DNA of 64,000 nt from Pyrocephalus nanus. Taxonomy: Eukaryota > Chordata > Aves > Passeriformes > Tyrannidae. The position numbers and the translations under genes were made by a program. Below, piece by piece: positions 30,301-49,382 of this stretch. Under the pieces are notes generated by a model. It was given only the letters and a program-made list of their open reading frames with translations. It was not told the DNA's origin and ran no database searches. Position 1 is the first letter of the stretch, and every line of letters starts with the position of its first letter. Location of the stretch: contig CM076272.1 in the NCBI GenBank assembly GCA_038380795.1, forward strand, positions 4,708,001 to 4,772,000, in the 5' to 3' direction.

Positions 30301-32196
30301 GTTTGCATGTCTGCTTGCCAACTGCTTCCCTCCCTGTACTAGGATCAATAACTGGGAGCAAAGAAACAACCCTGCTTAACCATGAGATCTTCTTTAACTG
30401 CAGGGTAATCAGCTAATCCGGGCAGACTCCTTTATTCAGCTTTACATGGGCAGCACTATCATTAAAGTTATAAACTTTAATTTGACTCAAGGAATGCCAT
30501 TTACTAATTTAGCACGCAAATGCTTTTAGTTGTTTGCATCGAGCTCCATATAAACTACAGGGGATTTATAGCACACGAAGCAACATTTTAAAGCTGCTGT
30601 TACGGCCACTGCAGAGCACAGGACAGTGGGGGGGAAAGCATTCACTGAGGGAATGCTTTTTCGTGTTGAAAGGGAGTTACCAACACACACAACCAGCAAA
30701 ACAACAGCTTTCTGGGCACTGGATCCCTCAATATTTAACATCCACAGATTTCTCACATTATTCCTGTTGGCATGTAGGAGAGTGGCATCCCCTATTTACT
30801 CTGAATATTGACTAAATGGGAACGAAACTCGTCACCTACAGAAAAGTCAACGGCATCAGGAACTTGGTGAGCTGGAGCCAAACCTTGCCATGAGCATTTA
30901 GAAAGGAATGCCAGATTGCTTCAGTGCCTTGAATTTTTTCCCCAAAAGCTCGGGAGCCAACAGATAAGACTTAGATACTTTGATCTAAAGAGGGTAAATG
31001 TTATTTCGAACTCTAGTTCACTTTTAAAGCGACACGCTTAAAAAGTGGGGGTAAAAAAAGTTATGGTTGTGAAGGGATTGCTCGTATCCCTCCTGGTCTG
31101 TGCTGGAAATAAACACGACAAGGTTCAACCCCTGTGTGTAGCAGGGGGGAAGGGAAACGGCAACAAAACCAGAGCGGTGCCTCTCCTGGAATTCCAGGAC
31201 TTGCCATCGACTCCGCCGCTTACCGAAGGAGCTGAAGGGGGTGAAGCCCCCAGACACCGTGAGGATGGGGTGGGAGAACAGCAAAACCACAGATCACGGC
31301 CCCCAGCTCGCAACCGCACAAAGAAAGAGGAGACCTTTTAGTGCCAAGGGCCTCATTCCCGACGCTTCCACGGCAGGAAGCGAGATCCTGGCCGGCCCCG
31401 AGGGGCCTCCCGGGGGAACGGGGTGACGAAGAGCCTCCTCTGCCCCAGGAGGTGCTGGGGAATCCCCCCTCATCCAGGAGGGGATGGGGGAACACCCCCT
31501 CCACCCCGGGGGAGCGCGGAGGAGCGCCCCCTCCAACCCCGGGGGGTGCCCAAGAGACCCCCTCGCCTCCACGGGGTGCCCTGGAAGCACCTTCACCCCA
31601 AGGGGCGACGAAGGGCCCTCCCCTCACCCTGGGGGGTTCAGAGAAGGAGACCTCCCTGCAACCCCAGAGGGGGCCGAGGAGCCCCCCCTCACCCGGGGAT
31701 CCCTCGGAGGGTGTGCGGGGCCCTGTCCCGCGGGCGGGCCGGGCCTGGTGCCCCGAGAGGCCGTTGGCCCGTCCCGCCGCCCCCCGCCCCTTCCCCGGTG
31801 CGTCCCCCCCCATCCCGGGGCCGGGGGCCGCACCTGGATGACCTCGTTGACCTCGCGGATGCACTCCACCATGTGCTGCAGGATCTGCTCGGCCGTCAGC
31901 ACCTCGTAGCGATAATCCTCCTCCTGCTCGGGGCCGCCGCCGGGGCCCGGCCCGCCGCCCAGCCCACCGCCGCCGCCGCCGCCGCCGGGGCCCAGCCCGC
32001 CCGTCTCGCCGCCCAACAGCCCGTCGCGCTCCCCGCCGACGCGCAGCCCGGGCTCCACCAGCTCCACCTCGCCCAGGTCCAGGTTATCGTCGGGCTCGTC
32101 CTCCTCCTCGTCCTCCTCGTCCTCCTCCGCGCCGCTGTCCTCGCTGCACTCCTCGTCCTCGTCGAACTCGTAGTTGTACCCCTCGTCCGAGTCCAT
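226..32196 (-). CDS. ARIH1: ARIH1 (ariadne RBR E3 ubiquitin ligase 1), coding exons 1-4, 3' part outside the window
   Basis: Gene-level entry; coding sequence is 31834-32196, 10269-10336, 4275-4419 and 226-318, joined on the minus strand (363+68+145+93 nt, 223 residues of about 557 in the family). ARIH1 is a cytosolic/nuclear RING-between-RING ligase that takes ubiquitin from UBE2L3-type E2s and works with neddylated cullin-RING ligases. Seen here: an acidic, Gly-rich N-terminus ([16 protein letters not shown]), a UBA-like region at about residues 93-150, and the start of RING1 with zinc ligands Cys182, Cys185, Cys199, His201, Cys204 and Cys207. The rest of RING1, the IBR, RING2 (with the catalytic Cys) and the Ariadne domain must lie left of position 1. 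All three junctions keep frame (phases 0, 2, 0). Residues outside the Gly-rich part look almost identical to the mammalian protein. The paralogue ARIH2 lacks this N-terminus, so the assignment is secure. Confidence 0.97.
319..4274. other. ARIH1: ARIH1 intron 3
   Basis: 4.0 kb intron of mixed composition. Apart from short A/T runs I see no repeat family, RNA gene or further exon. Open frames here are short and lack recognisable protein sequence. Confidence 0.7.
4275..4419 (-). CDS. ARIH1: ARIH1 coding exon 3
   Basis: 145-nt exon with a gtgcag acceptor and a gtgagt donor. It encodes residues 144-192, from [20 protein letters not shown] to [12 protein letters not shown]. It holds the first two RING1 zinc ligands (Cys182, Cys185). 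A Ser is read where the human protein has Pro just before the first RING Cys. Confidence 0.97.
4420..10268. other. ARIH1: ARIH1 intron 2
   Basis: 5.8 kb intron. It contains an AT-rich tract at about 5440-5500 (TATA/TTTA-rich) and a 13-A run at about 8082-8094. No recognisable gene, LINE or RNA gene was seen on either strand. Confidence 0.7.
10269..10336 (-). CDS. ARIH1: ARIH1 coding exon 2
   Basis: 68-nt exon between a ttctccag acceptor and a gtaagc donor. It encodes [20 protein letters not shown] followed by M-E and two bases of an Arg codon, completing the UBA-like domain (residues 122-143 plus part of 144). It enters in phase 0 and leaves in phase 2, which matches exons 1 and 3. Confidence 0.96.
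10337..31833. other. ARIH1: ARIH1 intron 1
   Basis: 21.5 kb intron, mostly AT-rich unique sequence. It has poly(A) runs at about 23,834-23,845 and 28,293-28,307, a very AT-rich patch at about 14,280-14,370, and a GC-richer patch at about 13,080-13,680. The last 400-500 bases before exon 1 turn sharply GC-rich (separate entry). No other gene, tRNA or miRNA hairpin was recognised by eye. Confidence 0.7.
31430..31720. repeat. degenerate GC-rich tandem repeat in ARIH1 intron 1
   Basis: About eight units of roughly 26-35 bp, each made of a C-rich half (cccccctc, cacccc) followed by a G-rich half (ggggg, gggg), such as accccctccaccccggggga. Units differ a lot in sequence and length. It begins about 115 bp downstream of the exon 1 donor, inside the CpG island. 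Confidence 0.6.
31834..32196 (-). CDS. ARIH1: ARIH1 coding exon 1
   Basis: Encodes residues 1-121. The ATG at 32196 has a G at -3 and a G at +4. The exon carries the acidic stretch, a poly-Gly run, and [20 protein letters not shown], the start of the UBA-like domain. It ends NEVIQ|gtgcgg with the donor GT at 31832-31833, phase 0. The reading frame is open further upstream but has no in-frame ATG there; the nearest track start is a GTG at 32340, so 32196 is the supported start. Confidence 0.97.
31967..31987 (-). repeat. ARIH1: (CCG)7 triplet tract encoding poly-Gly in ARIH1
   Basis: Seven CCG triplets on the plus strand, read as GGC/Gly codons on the minus strand within exon 1. This Gly-rich linker varies in length between vertebrate ARIH1 proteins, so allele length variation would be expected. 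Confidence 0.75.
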
Positions 32197-32535
32197 GGCG
32201 AGGCGCTGAGGGAGCGGCGGCGGCTCCCGCGGCCTCCCCGCGCCCAGCCCCGCCGCCGCCGCCGTTGGCCCCGGCCCGGCCCGGCCCCGCCGCGCCTCAA
32301 CCGCCGCCAACAAAGGGCCGCGGCCGCCGCGCTCCGTCACCGCGCGCCCCGCGCGTCACCGCCGCCCGCCCGCGCCTGCGCGCCCGCCGCCATCTCACCC
32401 CGCCCAACGCCGCCGCCATCTTGGGGGCGCGACACGCCCCCCGCGCCCCTCCCCCCGCCTCAGCCCGCCGCCGCCATGTTGAGTGTGGCGCGGCGCCATG
32501 CTGGGTGCGGCGCGGGGGGGGGGCACGGGGGCACG
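32197..32535 (-). promoter_or_regulatory. ARIH1: ARIH1 CpG-island promoter and 5' UTR
   Basis: Very GC- and CpG-rich sequence upstream of the ARIH1 ATG with no TATA box. It holds a series of GCCGCCAT cores at about 32,383, 32,410 and 32,469; the second reads gccgccatcttgggggcg, a close match to a YY1 site (CCATCTTG). The CpG island extends into exon 1 and the start of intron 1. The transcription start cannot be fixed from sequence alone. Confidence 0.75.
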
Positions 32536-32539
32536 GAAC

Positions 32540-32605
32540 CGGAGAGTCTCAGAATTGCTTGGGTTGGAAAAGGCCTCTGAGATCATCCAGTCCAACCTAT
32601 GACCG
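32540..32605 (-). mobile_element. CR1 LINE 3'-end fragment, antisense to the plus strand
   Basis: The plus strand reads gcttgggttggaaaaggcct followed by a ctctgagatcatccagtccaac block, the reverse complement of the CR1 3' end (gttggactggatgatct...). It is 5'-truncated and has decayed terminal repeats. It lies at the outer edge of the ARIH1 CpG island, about 350 bp upstream of the ATG. Confidence 0.8.
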
Positions 32606-33231
32606 ATCGGTACCCATTACTCCTTGTCCTACCCCTATAGTTCCTGACAAAACTGGGTGCAGCTGGGAGCGGCAGGTTTGGGGGGAGGGTTACCAGCTTC
32701 TCTCCGCTGCTCACCCGGTCAGGGCTCCATAGGGTGACAGGACATGAGGTGGAGCCAGGGCGCAGAGCTGTCCTGAGGTGTCCTGTGGGGTCAAGTGTCG
32801 AGAAGACTCCCGGGGCCACCATAAAATTGAGTGGTGTGGGTCTATGGCAAGCAACTTGTGAGGGGAATGTGAAAGAAATGCGAGGGCAATATGAGGGACA
32901 CAGGAGGGAAGACAGGTTGCACTGCCTCGAAATCAGAATAAAATTGCACTGAGATATCCAGGCAGAAATTCTTAGTCATTCCACAACATAAACACATGCA
33001 CACCACCCCTGAAGGGACCTTGATTGTGCTGGGTGGCATCTCCGAGCTCCAGCATTGCTTTCTAGTCAGCAAAAGTGGTAGTACCCGGATCTTAAGTGAT
33101 GCCAGGCTTGATTCCCTTTATTCTCTGTTAATTTGACATTTTGCAGGGGGCAGAACATGCACGAGTGTTTTCATCACCAGACCAGGGACTAACTTTTTTC
33201 CCTCCTGGCATGACAAGTGCCCTGGACAGGT

Positions 33232-33278
33232 CAGTACTGTTCCCAGGTCAACAGTACAGGCCAGTACTGTTCCCAGGT
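33232..33278. repeat. short direct repeat (17 bp, two copies 30 bp apart)
   Basis: cagtactgttcccaggt occurs at 33232-33248 and again at 33262-33278, without mismatch. It is a small local duplication with no known function. Confidence 0.8.
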
Positions 33279-34696
33279 GGTCTCATCCCTGCCAGAGCCT
33301 CTCACTTGGACATGGAGCTGCTGGCAAAGGACAGGATGGACACCAGGGAGCTGCAGAGGCTGAGACCTTTGCCTCAGCTTTCCCTGCTCCAGTATCAGCC
33401 GTGCTCAGCCTAGTACAGGGAGTCTCGCTGGGCTCATTGTCTGCAGCCATTTGGGGAGTGCACGGAACTCTGGTTGGCTTGGAAACAAGGCTGCAGCCTG
33501 GCCCAGAGCAGAGCCAGCTGCTACCAACCCTCCACTGCTCTTCACTGTGGATGCCAGAGGCCAGCACAGCCCCTGGAGGGCTCCAGGGCCACCATCTCCT
33601 GCCAGTGCTCACCCTCCACTTCCTCATGCCCCAGGGAATCGTTTCTTCCTGGGGTAAAGTGGGGCCGTTCAGATGTGGTGACATTATTCACCCGCTCTGC
33701 CCGGATGAAGATGAGACTCAGCAGGGCACTATGTGGTATAGGTGTGACAAATTTCATCAGCTGTTTGGGGCAAGAGTCATCAAAGATGACCGGATGACAG
33801 AATCCTGCTTCCTGCTCCTGTCTTGATACAAATCCCTTGTGAAACAGGAAGAAAATTAGAAGCCACATCCCAAGGAATGTTTATTTCCTGCTGGAGCACA
33901 GGAAGCATAATGATGGCTGCAGCAACAGGGTTTGTGCTCAGGGTGATGCAGGAAGGTGCCCTTGGGAATCCAGGGAGATGAAATGTCCAATGTCCTGGGT
34001 AGATGACCCCAGAAACCTCAGCAGGTACCAGGCTGCATCTTCAGACACACAAGGAGATCCGAATGTGTGCATTTGTGGTGCCCGAGCTCTCCCAGGTCAG
34101 GAGCACACAGGGACATTGCCTCATGCCACGCTACCTAGTCAATAAAGCCAGTTCCCTAATTACCCTACTTATTTGGAATTGCAAAGGCCAGGGCATTAGT
34201 CATCCTGCCCTACATAAATCTAAGTATCTCTGGCTTCGTTCAGCTCCAGATACACCAGCTGGACATCTGCCAGGCTGCTCCCACCTCACACGTCAAGCTG
34301 CAGGGCTCAGGTGGCTGCCCCAGGTCCTTTCCTTCCCTGTGCTTCACCCCCGAGGGGGGCTGTGTGTCACCCCCTGGGACCCTGTGCTAGCACTGTCCTG
34401 CCCAGCTGGTGACCTGCCCAACATGGCAAAAGGCACAAGCCATTTTGGCTGAACGTCTGCCCCGTGGGACCCCAAGAAAGGCACTGACCAGACAGTGGGG
34501 TTTGGCTCTAGACACAAAAATCCTTGGCCGAGGTGACCTCCCCAGCAGCGTGTTTGGGAAGCAGTTGCTCCTGGGAGCAGGCCCCGTCCATCCCCCGGTG
34601 TCCCGAGGACTCCCCGCCGCCCTCTCCTGGCCCCGGCCGAGGCTGCAAAGTTCAGCCTGGGGCCCTGGGTGGAGCCCGGCCAGAGGAGCTGCTCTG

Positions 34697-35106
34697 GAGC
34701 CAGGCTGGGAGAGCTGGGGGTGTTCAGCTGGAGAAGAGAAGCTCCAGGGAGACCTTAAAGCCCGTTCCAGTGCCTAAAGGGGCTCCAGGAGAGCTGGAGA
34801 GGGACCTGGGACAAGGGCCTGGAGGGACAGGACAAGGGGGAATGGCTTCCCGCTGCCAGAGGGCAGGGTTAGATGGGATAGTGGGAAGGAATTGTTGGCT
34901 GTGAGGGTGGGGAGGCCCTGGCACAGGTTGTCCAGAGAAGCTGTGGCTGCCCCATCCCTGGAAATGTTGAAGGCCAGGTTGGATGGGGCTTGGAGCAACC
35001 TGGGATAGTGGAAGGTGTCCCTGCCCATGGCAGGGGCAGAACTGGCTGGGTTTTAAGGTCCCTTCCAACCCAAACCATTCTGTGATTCTATAATGGATCT
35101 ATGATC
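34697..35106 (+). mobile_element. CR1 LINE 3' fragment (about 400 bp)
   Basis: It begins gagccaggctgggagagctg and continues through recognisable CR1 3'-region blocks: ggacaagggggaatggcttc, ggcacaggttgtccagagaa and ccctgcccatggcaggggc. It ends aaggtcccttccaacccaaa then ccattctgtgattctat, the CR1 tail. It is a typical 5'-truncated insertion with no coding capacity, and it is well preserved, so probably of moderate age. Confidence 0.93.
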
Positions 35107-35340
35107 CCAGTAATTAACATTTATAAATAGTGATGGGATGAGATCTTCCCAATGACATCCCACAGACATAGAAAACCAGTTCCCCTACTACAGTCTCAGC
35201 CTTCTCTTTTCCAGTGCAAAACAGGGATCAGCACTTTGCAGCAATAGTTACACTAATACTTTTTAAAAATACTCTTGGTATGAAATTTTGGTCATGAATT
35301 TTGCAGAAGGTCGTTGTTTATTAAAAAGTTTTCAACCCAG

Positions 35341-35411
35341 GAGAAAGGAAATCCAGGAGCTTTCTCAGTGCCTTGGATTTGATTTTAGGTGTCTGCACAC
35401 TCATTAACAAC
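35341..35411 (+). repeat. direct repeat, copy A
   Basis: 71 bp starting gagaaaggaaatccaggagc; it matches copy B at 36089-36159 with five differences, all of them transitions. The copies are 748 bp apart. It matches no CR1 region I know. Confidence 0.9.
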
Positions 35412-36088
35412 AGTCACATATGGGGCCCTGGGCAGTAGTTCCTTGTAGATGGTTGGCAAAAGGTACCTGAGAAAAGCAGGGCTGCTGCCTTCAGCTTATT
35501 TCGAGGGGATCTTCATTGCCTCTGGGCATTTTAGGACTCCAGCTACTGAGGAAAGCTGAGAACCCCTCCTCTGCCCACTCTGAGAAATGATTTAGATCTC
35601 CATAGACACCTGGCGCGTTTTCATTTTATTCTTGCAAGAGCTTAATTACCCAAGTGATTCTGGTAACTGTTAACACTGAAGCTGACAAGAATAAAATATT
35701 GCCTTGCAATCACCTTGCTCTGTGAAGTTAGACACACACTTACGGGATTTATAGAAGCAGCGCCTCTGGGCATGAGGAGTTTGTCACCATGCACCCACGG
35801 GCTCTGATTGATTGCAGCTCAGCCCCACAGCTGGGACTGGGAGCAGCCAGGGACAGCAGCCACACGTTCCCAGCCTCCGCAAGACGTCGCAGCATCTCCC
35901 TGTGACAAGCCCTGACTCGTGATACCAAAATTCTGCAAATGTGCCGGTGCCCCACACCACAATCCACCCAAGGATTCAGGGTGAATCTGCCATCTCACCC
36001 AGCATCCCCCCTGCCCCACCACTCCTTGAGCCAGGTGGGATCTTCAGAAAAAGCCCTTCTCCTTGGTCACCAGAGACATGTGGACAGG

Positions 36089-36159
36089 GAGAAAGGAAAT
36101 CCAGGAGCTTTCTCAGTGTCTTGGATTTGATTTTGGGTGTCTGCATGCTCATTAGCAAC
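36089..36159 (+). repeat. direct repeat, copy B
   Basis: Second copy of the 71-bp unit, same orientation as copy A. The flanks diverge abruptly on both sides, as expected for a small segmental duplication or two insertions of an unidentified short element. Confidence 0.9.
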
Positions 36160-39100
36160 CTCAACCAGCAGTGTGGGCTCAGCTGCCCCTTGGCTCATCA
36201 CCCCAAAGCTGTGCAAGCTGGAGATAATCTAGAGGAAAAAAGGCTTTGCAAATAAATACCAATAATGCAAACACCAGCAGGCTGAGCTCAAGACAGGACC
36301 CCAAATCCTCCACACTGATTAACACATCTCACCTCAAGCTTTTTGCCTTAAACTCCACTCTCAAGCTCATGATTGTCAAAATACTTCTTGCTCCTCCCTG
36401 CTCTCTCTGAGTCTCCCAGGCCCTGCTCCCCTTACATGTGCTCTCCCAGGCAAAGAGGTCCCTTCTGTTCAGCCCCATCTGTGCTGAGAAACTCAGTCAC
36501 CACATGCATCTGCTAAACCATTCCATGGCAGCATCGATACACAGTGGTCAAGGTGGAAATGTAGGGATATGGAAACGAGTTGTCCTGTCCTTTGAAAAGT
36601 GCCAGTATGTGTGCTTGTGGCTCCAAAGCAGCCTGCCATACACCAGCCTGCTTCAGCCCCCCAGAGCATGGAGGTACCTCACAGGCTGCCAGAGCTGCTG
36701 AAAGTACCCTGGGTGTGGATTTAAGGGCATCTCATGTTTCGGATCTTCGTTGTGCACATGCTAAAGCTCCACCAAATGTCTCTGAGGGCTCTTGCTGCGT
36801 GTTTAAATGTGAGCACTGCTCTGCTTGATGAAACAGGCACAGGTGGCTCCCTGTCAGCATCTGTGTGACATCATGCCAAGCAAAATCATCCCTGAAATAA
36901 AGAGATGTGCAACAGGAGGGTCCACACCTGCAAAAACACAGCACATGCTGACCATACTCCTCCCAGACCACCATCACAAGTAAGGACACTTCAACCCTGC
37001 CACCCTCAGGGCTGCAATCCAAATCCCATAATTATTTCACCACGGATGAAAAGGAAGTTAAACAAGAAAATGGAGAGAGTAAGCTTGCCCAGAAAGCCTC
37101 TGAGATGTCAAAGTTCAAGTCACAGGTCTACAGGCAGATGCAGGTACTTCCAAGAGATGATCTGTTTTCCAAAGCCCTCTTCCAGCCACACCACCAGAAG
37201 GTCCCTTGAGCTGGGAGTTGCTTCATTCAGGAGTGAGTGTGCCTAGACAGCATTGACTCAAAGCAGCGCAAACACAAAACTCATGCCCTGTGAAGGTGTT
37301 CATGAATGGCTTTTTCTGTTCCTCATTCACCAGTTCAGATCCTTCTCACCAGTACAGGAACCTGCATGCAAAATTCCCTCCTGGTTAACAGCAGAAGCAG
37401 CCAACATTATAGAGAATTAGGCAGCATAATAAATGGATTTATATCTTTAAAAAATGCTGTGAAACAAGGAACTGCACCACAGCCCAAAGGCCACCTTCAT
37501 GCCTTGAATGTGAACAAACCAGAAAGACCAAGTGTGACACCAGCCAGATTTTATAACAATTTATATCAGAATAATTAATTTGGATTTCTACCAAATTCAT
37601 TGTTGGTAGAAAGCAGGTAACCCAGCAGTGTCCTGGTGCAGCACAGTTTTCTGCAGTCCCCCAGCAACTTGGCTTTCAGCTCTTGCAGCCAAAGAGACAA
37701 CAAGAGGGGTTTGCAGGTACCCCCACCGTGGGTCTCACCCAAGCTGGTACATCCCCACTATGGGCTTAGTCCCTGCTTGTTCCTTGCCAAACTAACCTGG
37801 ACGAGCTTCCCATATATCAGCATCTATATCAGTGGATATATCAGCATGGAGATGTGCTCTGAGACCAAGAGCCTGTCTATTGAAAAGCTACTGAAGAACA
37901 TCAGCAACTTCTGGCTGCTGCTGCTCTGTGCCTGCCACAGAACAGTGTGTAATCCAGTCTGTTCTAGCCAAACTCCACAGTTAAACACATGCTGAAGCAG
38001 TTTTCTTATGTAAAGAAACATTCCCAAATCAGACTGTTAGTCTGGATTAATGTCGGCCAGCTACAGATGAACTACAATGAGTCATCCCCCAGAGACATCG
38101 GGTCCCCTAAAATAGCAACAGCAACCGAATGCGTAGAAAGGCTGGAATATTTGGACTGAAAGCTCTGCTCACAATGCTTTACATAAGCTGGCAAACACAC
38201 CATCCTTCCCAGGCTGAAAGGAAGATTCACCTCAGGCCAGGGCATTTGACAGTTCCTTCTCACACTCTGGGAAGTGCAGCCGTGACATTCCCTGATGCCA
38301 CACAGCAGCAAACTGCATTGTTTGGGATTTTTGTTTAATACAATGAAACTATTCAAGGATGAGTCCAGAGATGCTGGAATCAATCAATATAGTCAGAAAA
38401 GCAGTAGCATCAGCTGGTGCTTCAAAGGTTTGCACAGGGAAAGGCAACAGACCTGGCTGAGGACCACAGGGGCTTCGTGTTGACCAGCAGCAGGAAGACT
38501 TGAACACAAGTAATGACACAGACCATTTTCCCAGAGGTCTGGCACAGGCTGGAATGCATGTGTTATCCTCCACACCCCTTCTTGCTATGTGAGGAGGACA
38601 GAGATAGAAAAGTGACAACGTCCTGGAAGAATCGTGAGGAGACAGCCTGGCATGTACCTTTGTGTTGAATTGGGGTCCTGCCACCCCTCTGTAGGGAAAA
38701 CAGGGGGCAGGTGAGGATTGTCAGGAGCCTGAGGGAGCCAAGAGGCTTTAGTTGCCCTAAATAACCTCCCCTGGGACCTCCACCCATGACCTCCATTCAG
38801 GCTGAGGTCCAGGCAATTAATTTTTCCTGAGCTCTCCTGTGGGTGTACCTACTCTAGGTATTCTTAGATTGATCTTGCACTTCACTTAGTGCCTTTTGTT
38901 CACTTGGTGACACTTGAATTGTTGGTGCCACCCCCGTGCTCTTCTTGCCTGGCTGTGGGGGTACACCCACCTTGTAAGGCTGTTCCCTGGCCTATACTGT
39001 GCCTGTCCTTGGTTCCCGGCCCACGTTCCCTTAGGTAGACAGGTGGTCTTTGCTGTTCTAGAGGGCCGGAGAAGAAGGATGCAGTTCTGTGTAGGTGTTA

Positions 39101-40174
39101 AGCTCATGGCAACACCATCTGGCTCTCTTTGGCCCCAGTCCTGATGGAGCCCAGTCTCTCTATCTCAAGGTGACCCTTAGTCCCCTCTCTGCCTTCCCCT
39201 CTTTGAGATCCCCTATTCATTTTCACTAATCTCATAAAATTCCCTCAACCTCATTTAGACCCAAACCTAACTGTAGTGTCTTCCTGCTGCCTGCCCTCCC
39301 CACAACTTTTCCACTCCCCTGTCACCCCCAAAACCTTCACTGGAACCTCACAGCCTCCTTCAACCTTGGAGAGCACCTCCCTCTATCCCTCTCCAGCCCC
39401 ACTGAACCCTTCCCTGTCCTCCCAGCTCTTCTTTCACCATCAGTCCCACACTTTGTGCTGGTGCTTTTCTAACCTTTGACAACAAGCTCCTTGATATTTT
39501 TTTTTACAAAATGCTTTTTTCCTGTCGATTCCATTCTCTCTACACTGCTCATGTGAGGAACAATGCTTTAAATTCCTCACCAGACATTTCTATGGTCACG
39601 TCCTCCTCAAGCAGAGTGATTTTTCCTCTTGTATGATATGGCCATCTCCCTTGTCATGCTTTCTTTTGTACCATTTGTTTAATTTCCTGCTTGCTCCCAT
39701 GCCTGTGGCTCATCTCCCAGCGTTCCTGATAGCTTGCAGTTTTCTGGGACAACAGGTTTTTAATAATTTGATGGAGCTGATTCCCGTGTAGGTTTGTGCT
39801 GGCAATTAGATGGGTAAGACCTGGGCTTAAGGTCTTTATTTGACTTGGGGATTGCTGAGGAAAGCAGAGATGGAGAGAGGAGGCAAAATTAAATAGAGTT
39901 CATCTGAGGTTAAGGCTTTCCTAGGAAAAGCCAAGTGCCGTATGGAAAGCATCTCTGCAGCACTTCACTGAGGCTCCATCGTGGGATAAAGCCCCTTTTT
40001 TTGTGCAGCCCAATGAATATTTCACCTGTCACATACAAAGTATCCCTGGAAACCTGTGCAAAGGCTGATTTATATCCGGTATTGCTCATAGAAATATGCG
40101 ACACCAACAAAAGATGCCCAAACCCAAGGCGGCTCCAAAACATGTACTGATGCTGGTTTCCAACAGACAGAGAG

Positions 40175-40375
40175 TCTAGTTAGGTTAGATCTAGGGTGGA
40201 GAGGTCCTGGCACAGGCTGCCCAGAGAAGCTGTGGCTGCTCCATCCCTGGAAGCATCCAAGGCCAGGCTGGCCAGGGCTTGGAGCAACCTGGTCTGGTGG
40301 AAGGTGTCCCTACCCATGGTAAGGGGCTAGAATGAAATGATCTTTAAGCCAAATCATTCTGTGAGTCTAGGAAAG
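40175..40375 (+). mobile_element. CR1 LINE 3' fragment (about 200 bp)
   Basis: Contains ggcacaggctgcccagagaa, gctgtggctgctccatccct, ggcttggagcaacctggtct and ggaaggtgtccctacccatg, then ends aaatcattctgtgagtctag. This is the last 200 bp of CR1. It lies about 340 bp upstream of the HEXA start codon and is more diverged than the copy at 34.7 kb. Confidence 0.92.
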
Positions 40376-40559
40376 CAGCATGGGTGAAATACGTGTTTTA
40401 AATCGTTAATCTCCTCAAACTCCTTATCAAGCTGCTGAGGCTCCCTGAGGGCAGGACGCATGGCAGAGGGGGGGTGGGAGGGTGACTCTAAACCTTGAGG
40501 GCTGAGGGTGAAATGACCCTCGGTGAGGAGCTGCAGGGGTTTTGGGGATTTCTTTGAAA

Positions 40560-40711
40560 GGGGAGAGGCGGCTGTGGGGTGCGGGAGGCGGCTGTGGGGG
40601 TGAGGGGGCAGCCGAGCCAGGCCGGGAGGGCGGGCCTGAGCTGCCATTTCGCGGCCGCCCGTCCCCCGTTGTCGGGCGGTGCCGCCGCCTCCCTCAGGCT
40701 GCGGGTGCGAC
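40560..40711 (+). promoter_or_regulatory. HEXA: HEXA CpG-island promoter region
   Basis: GC-rich, CpG-rich sequence running into exon 1, with no TATA box near the ATG. It is a housekeeping-type promoter, consistent with a lysosomal enzyme. The island is short because a CR1 fragment and AT-richer sequence lie just upstream. The exact transcription start is not visible. Confidence 0.7.
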
Positions 40712-49187
<8,476 letters not shown>

Positions 49188-49376
49188 AGGGAGAGCCCTG
49201 CTGCCCTCGGTCACTGTACACGCAGGAGGAATGATTTCCACCCCTCAAAAGCTACTGCTTTGGCAAAGGGACCTCTTCCTACCCCACCTTCTGCTTTGGC
49301 TTTGTTGCAGTGAACATTTTTTTGCCTTGGTGTGCACTCTCGCCTCTCTTTCTATTTTTATTTCTTTAAATCTATA

Positions 49377-49382
49377 AATAAA
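49377..49382 (+). terminator. HEXA: HEXA poly(A) signal AATAAA
   Basis: Canonical AATAAA 190 bases after the HEXA stop codon, followed by a G/T-rich stretch (aaaggtgccttttcctgctc). This gives a short 3' UTR of about 210 bases. Confidence 0.85.

Larger units (their letters stand above)
32606..40560. other. spacer between ARIH1 and HEXA (divergent genes)
   Basis: Nearly 8 kb of mostly unique sequence with no recognisable gene. It holds two sense-oriented CR1 fragments, a 71-bp direct repeat and a short repeat of cagtactgttcccaggt at 33,232 and 33,262 (each listed or described separately). In mammals TMEM202 lies between these neighbours. I found no multi-pass membrane protein exon resembling it here. 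Confidence 0.65.

Noticed and set aside
31624..32340. Apparent 48-residue N-terminal extension of ARIH1
   Set aside because: The upstream start is a GTG codon (complement of 32338-32340), not ATG. The known ARIH1 start with a good Kozak context is at 32196.
31423..32580. 385-codon plus-strand open frame opposite ARIH1 exon 1
   Set aside because: It runs antisense through a CpG island where stop codons are rare. The translation is Pro/Arg/Ala-rich and matches no family.
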